The notes below the pieces were generated by a model that did no database searches, was not told the DNA's origin, and was given only the letters and a program-made list of their open reading frames with translations. This document shows positions 9,323-19,512 of a DNA stretch of 64,000 bases, piece after piece. This DNA comes from Phycisphaerae bacterium (lineage in GTDB: Bacteria > Planctomycetota > Phycisphaerae > Sedimentisphaerales > Anaerobacaceae), in the NCBI GenBank assembly GCA_016782865.1, contig JADHXR010000008.1:1-64000 (forward strand), written 5' to 3'. The position numbers and the translations under genes are program-made. Every line of letters begins with the position of its first letter. Position 1 is the first letter of the stretch.

Positions 9323-12300
9323 TCAGTCAACGTCGTCCGTAATCACGATGGCGTCAAGCAGCACACCATCTTCACGCTTAGCGATTTCCAGCGTGTGTGC
9401 TCCGGCCGGCAGCGTATAACTCATAACCTCGTAAACCTGCATGCCGCGACTCATCTCGCTGTAAACCTCGTCCCAGCCCCATTCGCCTCTCGGGACATCC
9501 ATCGCATCAAACCTCACCCAGCCGGTGCCAGGCAGATCTTGATCTTCAAGGTTTTGACTCGTAGCACTCGGGATCCGGACCCAGAATGAGTCACTGTTGG
9601 CCTGCTGGGCGCGAAACAGGATCTTGTAGGTTCCGCCGGCAACATCAAAATTGTAAGCAGCAATCCATTCAACTCCCGGCGGAGTGCTATTGTCGTCGCC
9701 GTCTCCGTCTTCTGAGCCGATGTGCTGTCCGCCCGATGAGGTCGGATCATCATAAATCCGCAAGCTCGCTCCCATGGTGCTGGCAGCTTCTGCTTCCAAC
9801 CATATCTCCTCAGGAGGCTCAGGAGCCGATGGATACAGCCGAATATCGTCAAAATACACCACGCCTGAACCGCCAGCCGTCAGATTCGTCTCGTCGCCAA
9901 AGCCAATAGCAAGCTTTGTGATACTCTGCAGATCCACGCCGAACGAGGCAAGGTCGATGTTCCACAGCTTCCACAATCCTCGCTCTATGTGCATTATGTC
10001 GGCCGGCTTCATGTCAGTCGAGTCACCGTCGTATAGCACCTTAGAGCCGTTGACCTTCACATACATCTGCTCAACACTATTTTCCGGGTCACCGTGAAAG
10101 TATAGTGACAGTACTTTGACACCATGTTCTGTCCAATCCTGCGGCGGGCTCAGCAACAACACTGCCTCTGAATACTTGAAGTTGTTGTCGTACAGGAACG
10201 GTACTGACTGACTGGCGCCATGCACTATCCTGGTCTCCATGGAAGGCTGGAACGCCTCAACATAACCTATGGTCGAGCCGTTTGCCGACGGGTTGTCAAA
10301 TCCATCTGCCCATGTCGCATATACCGGATTGCTGCCCTCTTCTTCAACAGGAATATCATTGTAGGACTCGAAATCATCCACCACCACGAAATCACGTGTC
10401 GTAAAGCTCCAGATGTCGCCTTCCAACATCGCAGGAGTCTCGGCAATATTGACCTCGCTTACCTTCCAGTAATAGGTCTGGCCTAGATCGAGCGATATGA
10501 GATCTCTGGCCTCGGTAACAACACTGACCGGTACAGTACCGTCTGCCACTGCCTGCTCATCGGTGCCGATATAGACATTGTGCTCGGCCGCCTCTCTTCC
10601 GACTCTCCATCTGAGGGTCACATCCGGGCCCACGTCTGTTGCAGTGGAGTCCGGCTGTGGCTCTCTTGCACGCAGAGGTATGTACAGAAAGCGCACCTCG
10701 CTCAGACCGTATCGGTCAAAGACACCACCACCCCAATTGCTGTTGGCGGTAAGCTTGACGTACTTCGCTGGGACACCATCAAAAGCAACGGTTGTATTGT
10801 GGGCATAATCCGCTGCCCCGCTTGCCTGAGCCAATTCAGAGACATTACCCAATTGCGTCCAGTTGGTGGCGTCGGTTGAATACTCAATAGTGACTTCCTT
10901 TAAACCGTAACTGGTAAGAACCATGCTTCCGTTATAGTTCCATACCTGCATCTGATGCAGCTTGTAGGGTCTATCGAACTCATATTGGATCCAGGCCGAC
11001 CCTGGTTCGCCACTGCTGGTAAGCCACATATCTGCAAGGGTGGATGAGTGCCTGTCATCTGACAAACCTGAACCGTTCACTGTGTTCTCAGGCCCTTCCT
11101 CTGCGCTGTTCGAGCTGGAGGCGGTGGCGCTGATATTCTCACCGGCGATAGGATAAGCGAACGGCTCGGCCGTAAATTGCCAGACACTGCCTTTAGATAT
11201 CGCATTGTCAGGCGGAGCGCCGACATCGTCTATTCGCCAGTAGTAGGTCCGACTCATTTCTAAACGAGCGGTCTCATAGGTGTTGACGTTTTGCGAACCC
11301 ATGTAAACGCCCGCAGGATCGGTTGTCGCAGTCGCACTGTTCACATCATCGAAGCTGGTTCCGAAGTACACATCATGCTTGACAGCGTGGAATCCTGACG
11401 ACCAGCTAAGGATCGCATCCACCGGCACATCTGTTGCTCCATCCTTTGGGCTGGGGTTCCACGAAAGTCCCGCGCTTACCACGGTATTGAGGCCAGCAAG
11501 TCCTACGTTTACTCCGCCCCCGCCGCTGCCGAAGGCACTAATCCAGCCATTGGCAACGTACCTATTGATTTTGTCGGTCTTATCGCCATTTATTACCAGT
11601 ATGCCACCGGTAATATCCATTGTGGCTGGTCTGCCGCTGTTTTCAGGGTCCATCTCGAGATCATCGGCGGTGATAGTCCCGCCATCCAGTTGGACATGGC
11701 CGGCCGTAGTGGCACCGCCGCTGTTTCCCCTCCTGACGATAAAAAACGTGCCGCTAACGTTAATTGTGCCGCCGCTCATATTCAGAACAGCCTGCCCGAC
11801 GTCCGGACAGCGAAACATAGTGCCAACATTGATGGTGCCGCCACTCATATTGAGTTCACCATACTCACCATCATGAAGCCCCAATGTGAGAGACTGTCCT
11901 GTGGTAATAGTGCCGCCGCTCATGGTCATGTAACCTTTTCCAGGGCTGTTTCTGGGAAGATACACGTGCTCGGCGACAATCGTACCTCCGCTCATATCGA
12001 AATACCCTGTTCCTCGGTTGCTAATCCACAGGCCTGGACCACCGCCTCCGGTTTGATGAACAGTCAGACTTCCGCCGGTCATGACAACTCTGCCCGTGGA
12101 ACCAGCAGCGTCGGCTATCCTGACGTTAAGAGCATCCGCGGTTACGGTAGCATCAATGGTCGCACCAGGATCCATCTCGATGATAGCGTCGTCGCCGGCC
12201 GTGGGAACCGTATCGCTACTCCAGTTTGCTGCCGTACTCCATAGGTTGTCCGTGCCGTCATCATCCCAGCTTACATCCGCCGCCAAAGCGTTGCCAACCA

Positions 12301-12349
12301 GGCCTAGCACCAAGACAACAAGAATCAACCGTGCCAATTTCTTGTACAT
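9323..12349 (-). CDS. Large exported beta-solenoid / discoidin / CBM protein
   Basis: The start is ATG 12349, preceded by a near-perfect AGGAGGTG site; the protein has 1008 residues. In order: a signal peptide ending GNALAA; a beta-solenoid region (about residues 20-240) with repeated MSGGTI units of roughly 25 residues, as in autotransporter-like coils; a fibronectin-like Ig domain (HDVYFGTSFDDV); an F5/8C discoidin domain (WIQYEFDRPYKLHQMQVWNYNG); a second HNVYIGTDEQAV-type domain; a jelly-roll region (ARIVDDFESY-like); and a CBM6/35-like C-terminal module (IWLEAEAAS to HTLEIAKRED). It is an extracellular glycan-binding protein without an obvious catalytic domain. Its central architecture matches the protein at 50288-52480, so the two are paralogues. 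Confidence 0.85.
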   Translation of the reverse strand: MYKKLARLILVVLVLGLVGNALAADVSWDDDGTDNLWSTAANWSSDTVPTAGDDAIIEMDPGATIDATVTADALNVRIADAAGSTGRVVMTGGSLTVHQTGGGGPGLWISNRGTGYFDMSGGTIVAEHVYLPRNSPGKGYMTMSGGTITTGQSLTLGLHDGEYGELNMSGGTINVGTMFRCPDVGQAVLNMSGGTINVSGTFFIVRRGNSGGATTAGHVQLDGGTITADDLEMDPENSGRPATMDITGGILVINGDKTDKINRYVANGWISAFGSGGGGVNVGLAGLNTVVSAGLSWNPSPKDGATDVPVDAILSWSSGFHAVKHDVYFGTSFDDVNSATATTDPAGVYMGSQNVNTYETARLEMSRTYYWRIDDVGAPPDNAISKGSVWQFTAEPFAYPIAGENISATASSSNSAEEGPENTVNGSGLSDDRHSSTLADMWLTSSGEPGSAWIQYEFDRPYKLHQMQVWNYNGSMVLTSYGLKEVTIEYSTDATNWTQLGNVSELAQASGAADYAHNTTVAFDGVPAKYVKLTANSNWGGGVFDRYGLSEVRFLYIPLRAREPQPDSTATDVGPDVTLRWRVGREAAEHNVYIGTDEQAVADGTVPVSVVTEARDLISLDLGQTYYWKVSEVNIAETPAMLEGDIWSFTTRDFVVVDDFESYNDIPVEEEGSNPVYATWADGFDNPSANGSTIGYVEAFQPSMETRIVHGASQSVPFLYDNNFKYSEAVLLLSPPQDWTEHGVKVLSLYFHGDPENSVEQMYVKVNGSKVLYDGDSTDMKPADIMHIERGLWKLWNIDLASFGVDLQSITKLAIGFGDETNLTAGGSGVVYFDDIRLYPSAPEPPEEIWLEAEAASTMGASLRIYDDPTSSGGQHIGSEDGDGDDNSTPPGVEWIAAYNFDVAGGTYKILFRAQQANSDSFWVRIPSATSQNLEDQDLPGTGWVRFDAMDVPRGEWGWDEVYSEMSRGMQVYEVMSYTLPAGAHTLEIAKREDGVLLDAIVITDDVD

Positions 12350-12579
12350 GGTACACCTCCTCAAAGAAATAGACCGCAACTATGGTTTCATCTGGCTATA
12401 GGCCAGAACATTTGTTGTTTTGAACGGATACCCAATTTCATTTTTCGCGGCAGACGCCACACGTCAGTCCTGCACTCTAACGTCTCTACAATAGCACAAT
12501 AAGCGGTTTGATGTCAAGCTGTTTGTCCAAGTGTATTGGGCGTCTATTCTGGTTTAGCCAATTTGGCACGGCTTCATCT

Positions 12580-14202
12580 TCACCGATACAGAACCTGCTC
12601 TTTCCGCCAGTTCTTGTTCTTATCGTAGCCGAAGGCTTTGACCCGAGGCCGGCGTTCGCGCAGGCGGACAGAGTTGATGCCAATGTAGTGACCCGTGGAG
12701 TCCCGATTCTTACCAACACATTCGAGTCGCAGCGTGTAGGCACCGGGATCGGGCCAAAAGTCCAAAAGGTGAAACTCCCAAAGGTCGGTCTCGGCACGAT
12801 AGAGATCCAAAGGTTTGCCGATCTTGACACCGTTCAGGTAGGGCTGGTACATGCCGTAGTCGTAGGACCGGGTCAATTCCAGGATCAGTCGCAGTGGCTC
12901 CTTCTGTTTCACCTTGAACGGAATCTCAAGCCAGCCTTGCCCGACAGAACCAGGCTGGAAGAGAAGCTGCCCATCTGATTCCAGATAGCGGGCGCCCTTC
13001 TGCACAGTTGCCTTCCCCTCACCGTGGTACCGGGCATCTGCATGGTTCTTACCCCACGCAAGAATCCGTTCCAGGCTCGGGAGCTTCCGCTGCTCGGCCG
13101 GCGGAACTTCGGTGAACTTCTTGGTTGGTCCCATCTGGTACCATAAAGCCACGCTGGTAAAATCGTCTTCTCGCTCGTTCCATGAGTGAGCTTTGTGCTC
13201 CTTGTTCTCGTCTGCGGACATCCAGCCGAAGGTCTCGAAAGTCACGCGGATTCTGGTGTTAAAGACAAGCGGATCGTGGATATGCCATCGGTAAGAGCAG
13301 GTCATCTGCCCAACAATGCGGTCGGGGTGGTTAAGGTAAGGCACGCCGAAGTACGGCGTGCTGTTTTTCTTGAGGCCCCAGGCTGAAAGAAAATAATCCT
13401 CCGTGCCTGTGCCGCGAATCGATGGCTTTCTCTCGCCGTCAATGTATATCTTTTCGTCGCCCTCGCCAAACCAGGCCGGGCTCCTCGTCCGCACCGCATA
13501 GACAGTGCCTACGTAGTAGCCCTTACCCTCGGCATCGAGTACGAGATAATCTTCACCGTTTAGCGCAGGGTACTCCTGCCGGTACTGGGCGCAGAAATAC
13601 ATGGTGTTCTCCGGCAGGGATTCCTTCTTGATCCAGTCGATATTGTTATAGAGCTTGCGGATCGGCTTGGTGCTTTGGTTCACCACCTCAATGCGCGCGG
13701 ACTTGCGGAAGGGCATATGCCAGAAACAGTTGTACGAATCCCCATCTTCGACGACCACCGGATAACTGATTAGCTCCATGCGCTTGCCGAAGCAGCACCC
13801 AAAGAAATCACCCACGGGTGCCTCCACGTCTGGTTCTTCTCGATCGTCCCAGTAGATCCTCAGCAGCATCTCCTGGTGGTTTGCCGCCCCGTCCGTGACC
13901 CAGAAATGTGGCTCACGCAGAAAGGTCATCCAGATATGGGTAATCACGCCAGGACCTTCGAGGTCAGCCAGCACGTGCGTCTGCCCGGCTTCGATTCGGT
14001 CCGGGCGATCCATGTTGTTCTGGCCGTCGTACAAGTCGCCCTCGATCCACACATTAGACCCAACGCGCATGCTCCGTCCCTGCTTCCATTGAGTCAGGTC
14101 CTCCAAGCCCTGGGCGTAGGATGAAGAGGTTACGGGCCAACCGATCACAAAAACGGCAGCACACAAAAGATACGTGCTATCCAGGACGCTTCCAGTCTTC
14201 AT
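12580..14202 (-). CDS. DUF2961 / GH172-family glycoside hydrolase
   Basis: This is a 540-residue exported enzyme (ATG 14202, AGGGAA ribosome site, signal peptide ending in SYAQG). The family core is clear: ITHIWMTF, LRIYWDDREEPDVEAPVGDFFG, then GEGDEKIYIDGE and IRGTGTEDYF. DUF2961 proteins were reclassified as GH172, whose members act on fructofuranose and D-arabinofuranose linkages. The Glu of GEGDE and the Glu of GTGTED are 21 residues apart, the spacing I recall for the catalytic pair in the characterised bifidobacterial enzyme. A beta-sandwich follows to the C-terminus. The substrate is unknown. It stands close to the discoidin and sulfatase genes on the same strand. Confidence 0.88.
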   Translation of the reverse strand: MKTGSVLDSTYLLCAAVFVIGWPVTSSSYAQGLEDLTQWKQGRSMRVGSNVWIEGDLYDGQNNMDRPDRIEAGQTHVLADLEGPGVITHIWMTFLREPHFWVTDGAANHQEMLLRIYWDDREEPDVEAPVGDFFGCCFGKRMELISYPVVVEDGDSYNCFWHMPFRKSARIEVVNQSTKPIRKLYNNIDWIKKESLPENTMYFCAQYRQEYPALNGEDYLVLDAEGKGYYVGTVYAVRTRSPAWFGEGDEKIYIDGERKPSIRGTGTEDYFLSAWGLKKNSTPYFGVPYLNHPDRIVGQMTCSYRWHIHDPLVFNTRIRVTFETFGWMSADENKEHKAHSWNEREDDFTSVALWYQMGPTKKFTEVPPAEQRKLPSLERILAWGKNHADARYHGEGKATVQKGARYLESDGQLLFQPGSVGQGWLEIPFKVKQKEPLRLILELTRSYDYGMYQPYLNGVKIGKPLDLYRAETDLWEFHLLDFWPDPGAYTLRLECVGKNRDSTGHYIGINSVRLRERRPRVKAFGYDKNKNWRKEQVLYR

Positions 14203-14378
14203 TCGATTCCCTTTCAGAATTCAGGCAGTCAGAACGCTACATTGGCCTTATCATCTCATAGGCGAGTGATCCAGCGGCCGCTCATACCAGTAGACTATAA
14301 GTTCCTGTCCATGTTTCCTACAGTATTTTGCGACAATTCCTCCCGTTCGTCCCCACACAGATCTACAGCAAATGCCTG

Positions 14379-15299
14379 TCACTTTCCAGAATGAGGAAGA
14401 ATCGGTTTGGGATTTTCGACAAAAGCGGCGGGACGACTGTTCTTTTCCAAGTCGTCAACATGCCGTTCCAGCAGATTTCGCAGCCGCTTGACATTGTCCG
14501 GACGCCTGGATGCGACATTGTTTCTTTCACCAATATCTTCTTCAAGATCGTAGAGTTCGCCTTTGCCCTTGTCGAGAAATTTCCACTTTCCCGACCTCAC
14601 TCCCATAGCCTTGTAGAAGAACACATCGTGGGGTGATTTTGCGCCTGGTTCTGCGAACAGAAGTGCTGATATATCCTTACCGTCGATAACGCGGTCTGTC
14701 GGTATCTCTGCGCCAGCGAGTTTTGCGAATGTAGGCAGGAGATCTATCGTGCTGGCAATCTCGTCACCGACAGATCCGGCGGGGATTCTGCCGGGCCACC
14801 AGGCAATGGTTGGCTCGCGCATATGACCTTCGTAAACCGGCCCGCCCTTGCCTCCCCGCAAAGGCCCCATGCTTGTGCCGCTGGACCCTCCATTGTCAGA
14901 CGTGAATATGACCAGAGTCTTCTCCTCAAGGTCTAACTCACGCAATGCATTCAGGATTTGCCCTGTGCTCCAATCCGTTTCCTCGATCTGGGCCTCGGTT
15001 TCGTTTTCCGCCCTTTCCATGAATTCCCGGCGGGCGAAACGAGGATGATGAATGAAGGCCTGAGGCAGATAGACGAAAAACGGGCGATCCTTGTTCTTGC
15101 GGATGAACGACACTGCTTCATCGGTAAACTGCTTGCAGAGCATTGCCTGATCGTCGCCGTCTTCCACTACCCCAATTACATCGTCATTTCGCAGCAGCGG
15201 CAAGGGTGGGAAATTGTACTTGTCATTGAGCCTATGGAACCGCCACATATCATTTGACTATGGGATGCCGTAGTAATAATCAAATCCTCATCTGCCGGG
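14379..15299 (-). pseudogene. Broken sulfatase: C-terminal 289 codons intact, two stops upstream
   Basis: From ATG 15248 to 14379 the frame encodes the C-terminal part of an arylsulfatase (FFVYLPQAFIHHP, FTSDNGGSSG, GGKGGPVYEGHMREP, LPTFAKLAGAEIP). The same frame continues upstream as GFDYYYGIP, then a TAG codon (15258-15260), then SNDMW, which sulfatases normally read as GIPYSNDM. A TGA lies before GFD (15288-15290), where an arginine is usual (CGA to TGA). Further upstream only frameshifted traces remain, and no C-x-P-S-R motif is found. The gene has therefore lost its active site and is a decayed sulfatase. Confidence 0.85.
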
Positions 15300-15726
15300 C
15301 ACTGAGTGATTTTAGCGTGGCGTCCTTTCCGAGGCTCTTCAGAGATACCCCAACGCTGTCTTTGCGACCCGAATATCTGCAAGACATTAGCTTTGGACAA
15401 TTATATGGCATGGAATCGAAATGTCCATCTATGAAGTGGTCAAGGTCAAACACTGAAGTTCCTGTCGTCACAGACCTTCTCTGAGGCGTCTTGGTTATGA
15501 CATGTCAGTCAACGTGCGCCGCTCAAGGATTTGCTGGCCTGAATCCAGCAGCTAATAGGACTATGTCAGATCTCAATTATATCAGGGGAGAGACCAAGAT
15601 AGTTGCAGTCTCAGAGTGGATTTGCTATCCTGGGTGGTCCAGTGAACATGGCATTGTAGATAATCGAATGAATTGGAAACGTCAGCAAAGGGCCTATTTC
15701 ACAACAATTCAATTGGGAGGTCACTC
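15300..15726. other. Degraded intergenic stretch
   Basis: The left part (to about 15480) probably contains frameshifted remains of the broken sulfatase on the minus strand; the rest is the 5' region of the GH116 gene. I see no intact gene, RNA or clear repeat. Confidence 0.4.
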
Positions 15727-18261
15727 ATGTGCACAAATCTCACTAACCCTCGGCGGTATCTGATTATTGCTCTGGTTGCGGTCCTCGGCTTGACTGAAAC
15801 GTCAGTTGGCCAGGCCCAAAATCGCGAGTATAACGGCTTGTACGAAGGTCCCTATTTGAATAGAGTGGCTTTCCCTATCGGCGGAATCGGTGCCGGCATG
15901 ATTTGCCTGGAGGGAACCGGTGCTGTTTCCCATGTTTCCGTCAGAAACAAGATGGAGGTTTTCAATGAACCCTGCTCATTCGCAGCATTGAGTATCAAGA
16001 AGACAAAAGGCAACGTAGCAAAAGTGCTTGAAGGCCCCGTACCAGCCTGGAAGGTGTTCGGTGCCCCCAGCACTGGAAACGGTGCAGCCGGAACCAGCTT
16101 CGGCTTGCCGAGATTTGACAAGGCCTCTTTTCTGGCACGATTCCCATTTGGGATAGTCACTCTCGAAGACCGGCAAGTCCCTCTACAGATTAAGGTGACC
16201 GGCTGGAGCCCATTCATACCTGGTGATCCGGACAATGCTTCTCTGCCGGCCGGGGCGCTGGAATACAGTTTCAGCAACACTTCAGCCGAGACCGTCGACG
16301 CCGTTTTCTCCTACAATACGAAGAATTTCAGGGCTGTCGACGGAGGAGGTGACACGATCCTGCCCATACGAAACGGTTTTGTCCTCCATCAGGAAGGCAC
16401 CAAGGAAAATCCCGAAAATCTGGGTTCTTTTGCGTTCTTCGTCGATGATAACAGTGCAGTTGTTGACCACTGCTGGTTCAAGGGAGGCTGGTGGGATTCT
16501 CTCACTCTGGCCTGGAAGAACATTCAAGAGGCACGATTACTTGAGAATCCTCCGGTTGGCGGACCATGTCCCGGCGCATCTCTTTTTGTGCCGTTCACAT
16601 TAAGACCCGGCCAACAGAAAACAGTGCGCTTAATGTTGACCTGGTATGTGCCTAAGACCGACCTGCGTCTTGGCAAGAATGTCCCGGATGCCCCTGTTCG
16701 CGAGGACAGTAAGTCTTCTCCTTCCCCCACCTACGTTCCCTGGTATGCCGGCCGGTTCAAGGATATCAAGGAAGTCTCCCAGTACTGGCGTCGAAATTAT
16801 GATGATCTGCGCCGCAAGACATCTCTGTTTACAGATACTTTTTATGACTCGACGTTACCTCCCGAGGTTGTAGAGGCCGTCGCAGCCAATCTGACCATTC
16901 TTAAATCCCCAACAGTTCTCAGGCAGACTAACGGCCGTCTCTGGTGTTTCGAGGGTTGCAGTGATGAACGAGGTTGCTGCAATGGTTCCTGTACTCACGT
17001 TTGGAACTACGCCCAGGCAATACCTCACCTATTTCCTTCTCTTGAACGGAGTCTGCGTCAGACCGAGTTTGACGAGAGCCAGGACGAACGCGGACATCAG
17101 ACTTTTCGCTCAGCCTTGCCCATTCGTCCCACTACCCATGATTTTCACGCCGCTTCCGACGGACAGCTCGGCGGGATTATGAAGGTCTACCGTGAGTGGC
17201 GCATCTCGGGGGATACGCTCTGGCTCAAAGAGTTGTGGCCCAAAGTCAAAGTCAGCCTGGAATATTGTATCAACACCTGGGATCCAAGGGGCAAAGGTGT
17301 TCTGGAGGAACCCCATCACAATACGTATGATATCGAATACTGGGGACCGGATGGGCACTGTTCCAGCTTCTACCTCGGGGCGCTCGCTGCGGCCATTGAA
17401 ATGGGTACAGTTCTTAACGACGATGTCTCCCGCTATCGTGACTTGTTGGCTAAGGGAAAGAAATTCCTCGAGACAGAACTCTTCAACGGTGAATATTTCT
17501 ACCAGAAAATCCAAACTGAAGGTCTCAACGCTGAGTTTCGCCCACTCGCCAGTTCGAACAACGGTCCTGGGTACAGCCATATTGTGAAAATGCTCAATAC
17601 AGAGGGGCCTAAGTACCAATACGGTACGGGTTGTCTCTCAGACGGAGTCTTGGGTTTCTGGATTGCACATATGGCCGGCATAGGTGAGATAGTAGATGCC
17701 GACAAGGTAAAGAGCCATTTGAGGGCTGTTCATAAGTATAATCTCAAGCACGATCTTTCCGATCATGCCAATCCGCAACGGCCTGCTTTCGCCTTGGGTA
17801 GAGACGGTGGCTTGCTTCTCTGCACCTGGCCGCGCGGCGGGCAACTATCCATCCCGTTTGTCTATAGCGACGAGGTCTGGACCGGGATCGAATATCAGGT
17901 TGCTTCACATCTGATGCTCGAAGGTATGGTTCAAGAGGGGCTTGAGATCGTACGCGTCTGCCGCGATCGATATGATGGGCGTATTCGAAATCCCTTCAAT
18001 GAATATGAGTGTGGCCATTGGTATGCACGAGCCTTGTCCAGCTACGGCCTGTTGCAGGGCCTCACGGGACTACGGTATGATGCGGTCGATCGGAAACTCT
18101 ATGTCAACTCGAAGATTGGCGACAACTTCCGCTGTTTCTTCTCGACGGAGACCGGCTTTGGAACTGCTGGCCTGAAGAACGGAAAACCGTTTGTGGAAGT
18201 GAAATCAGGTGAACTCGATGTTACACAAGTATATGTCTCGGGCCGGAAAATATCCCTGTAA
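15727..18261 (+). CDS. GH116-family glycosidase (GBA2/DUF608-like), exported
   Basis: The start is ATG 15727 behind GGGAGG; an upstream in-frame ATG at 15673 has no ribosome site. The 844-residue protein has a signal peptide (LIIALVAVLGL to VGQAQ), an N-terminal beta-sandwich (LNRVAFPIGGIGAGMICLEGTG, the GBA2 N-terminal signature) and an (alpha/alpha)6 barrel. Key barrel segments are WCFEGCSDERGCC, HVWNYAQAIPHLFPSLER and NTYDIEYWGPDGHCSSFYLGAL. By position, the Glu of CFEG and the Asp of NTYD correspond to the catalytic pair of GH116 enzymes; this is alignment by eye. Family members hydrolyse beta-glucosides, beta-xylosides or glucosylceramide. It is probably secreted for glycan breakdown. 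Confidence 0.88.
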   Translation: MCTNLTNPRRYLIIALVAVLGLTETSVGQAQNREYNGLYEGPYLNRVAFPIGGIGAGMICLEGTGAVSHVSVRNKMEVFNEPCSFAALSIKKTKGNVAKVLEGPVPAWKVFGAPSTGNGAAGTSFGLPRFDKASFLARFPFGIVTLEDRQVPLQIKVTGWSPFIPGDPDNASLPAGALEYSFSNTSAETVDAVFSYNTKNFRAVDGGGDTILPIRNGFVLHQEGTKENPENLGSFAFFVDDNSAVVDHCWFKGGWWDSLTLAWKNIQEARLLENPPVGGPCPGASLFVPFTLRPGQQKTVRLMLTWYVPKTDLRLGKNVPDAPVREDSKSSPSPTYVPWYAGRFKDIKEVSQYWRRNYDDLRRKTSLFTDTFYDSTLPPEVVEAVAANLTILKSPTVLRQTNGRLWCFEGCSDERGCCNGSCTHVWNYAQAIPHLFPSLERSLRQTEFDESQDERGHQTFRSALPIRPTTHDFHAASDGQLGGIMKVYREWRISGDTLWLKELWPKVKVSLEYCINTWDPRGKGVLEEPHHNTYDIEYWGPDGHCSSFYLGALAAAIEMGTVLNDDVSRYRDLLAKGKKFLETELFNGEYFYQKIQTEGLNAEFRPLASSNNGPGYSHIVKMLNTEGPKYQYGTGCLSDGVLGFWIAHMAGIGEIVDADKVKSHLRAVHKYNLKHDLSDHANPQRPAFALGRDGGLLLCTWPRGGQLSIPFVYSDEVWTGIEYQVASHLMLEGMVQEGLEIVRVCRDRYDGRIRNPFNEYECGHWYARALSSYGLLQGLTGLRYDAVDRKLYVNSKIGDNFRCFFSTETGFGTAGLKNGKPFVEVKSGELDVTQVYVSGRKISL

Positions 18262-18377
18262 AAACCGCTGATGGACTCCCGGCCGGTTGCGGACCGCAAC
18301 CTTGAAGTCGCTTTTCATCGTTTGCTCGTAACAGTGCTGTTTGCGGCTTTCTGCAACCGGGCAGATCCCCGCGCAGC

Positions 18378-19007
18378 ATGGCCGGATGGGGCAAGACCGA
18401 CACCGTTGCCGCCGGCTATCGCTGGCTAGCGGCATACGGTACGGCCAGCACAAGCCAGGCGATGTTCATCGGGATGAATGGCACGAGTCTGTACGGCGGA
18501 GGCTACGGTGACGATGTCCTGCTGAGTGATTTCTGGGAGGTGGGCGTCTGGCATCACATCTGCCTGACGTATGATGGAACCGCGGCCAGGCTGTACGCCG
18601 ACGGAATTCAAGTCGCATCGGAGGCGAAGACCTGGGACCTGGCTTTGGGCCGTGCCCACATCGGCCGGCAGGTCAATAACGCGGCTGAATTCTGGGATGG
18701 CGTGATTGATGATGTTCGCATCTACAACCGCGTTCTGACACCTGAGGAGATCCAGCAGGCGATGAGAGGCGATCCGCTGCTTGCATGGGGCCCGAGTCCG
18801 GCTGACGGATCAACTCCGGACGTCCTTATTGCTACGCCTCTTAGCTGGTCGCCAGGAGATAATGCATCCGAGCATGATGTGTATTTCGGCACGGATAAGG
18901 ACGCCGTCACCGACGCTGACGCATCCGACACGATGGGCATTTATCGAGGTCGTCAGAGTGGCACGGTATATATTCTATCCGAAGGTCTCGGGTGGGGCCT
19001 ATGCTAG
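18378..19007 (+). pseudogene. LamG-domain protein fragment
   Basis: The 209-codon frame holds the second half of a LamG/concanavalin domain (VGVWHHICLTYDGTAARLYADG, FWDGVIDDVRIYNRVLTPEEIQQ) and part of a following Ig-like domain (EHDVYFGTDKDAV, GIYRGRQSG). The N-terminal half of LamG and the signal peptide are missing. At the end, where such proteins read GQTYYWRID, the frame is disrupted after EGLGWG. It is a remnant of a much longer exported protein of the type seen at 9323 and 50288. Confidence 0.75.
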
Positions 19008-19145
19008 TCGACATAGAAATAGCCATCCATTAGAGGCTCGAAGCCAAACACTCAGATCCCTGTTGCCATATTTCTGCTGTATTGAGCTGTCTCTTGCGTC
19101 GTTATTGATAAGAACGTGTTTAGCTATTCAGGGGAGTGCTCCGTC

Positions 19146-19499
19146 ATGGCTCGTTTTCTAATTCTGACTTTTCCGGTTGATGGACATGTCGCGCCCTCGA
19201 TTGCGATTGTGCGGAAGCTCGTTGAACGCTGGCGCAAAGTCAGGTGGATCACAGGGCGCATTTACGAAGACAGAATCAAGGCGATTGGCGCACAATTTCA
19301 CCCTTTGCCGAAAGAAATTGACCCGGAAGGAAAGGGAATCTACTACATTTTTCCTCAATTGACCGACGCCCAGTCCATATCGGTTGGACTATTGCCTTTC
19401 AATCGAGCTGTGCGCTCGGCAAAAGAACCGATAGTTTCGCCATTGACAATGTTCTTCGGCTTGCCTATATTCAAATGGAAGAATCTGAGAACTGCCTAA
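19146..19499 (+). pseudogene. N-terminal fragment of a GT1-type glycosyltransferase
   Basis: From ATG 19146 the frame reads MARFLILTFPVDGHVAPSI, the start of the MGT/UGT family of nucleotide-sugar glycosyltransferases, followed by VRWITGRIYEDRIKAIGAQFHPLP. Family members run to about 400 residues with a C-terminal nucleotide-sugar binding half. Here the frame ends after 117 residues, and the last 25 do not fit the family. An internal deletion that removed the donor-binding half is the simplest reading. Confidence 0.7.
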
Positions 19500-19512
19500 A
19501 GAGGTTGTAGAG

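Noticed and set aside
15258-15290. Possible stop-codon recoding in the broken sulfatase (TAG and TGA)
   Set aside because: The stops replace different residues (Tyr, Arg), the upstream active-site region is also frameshifted, and the PQQ pseudogene has TAG at a Trp position; decay explains all of this better.
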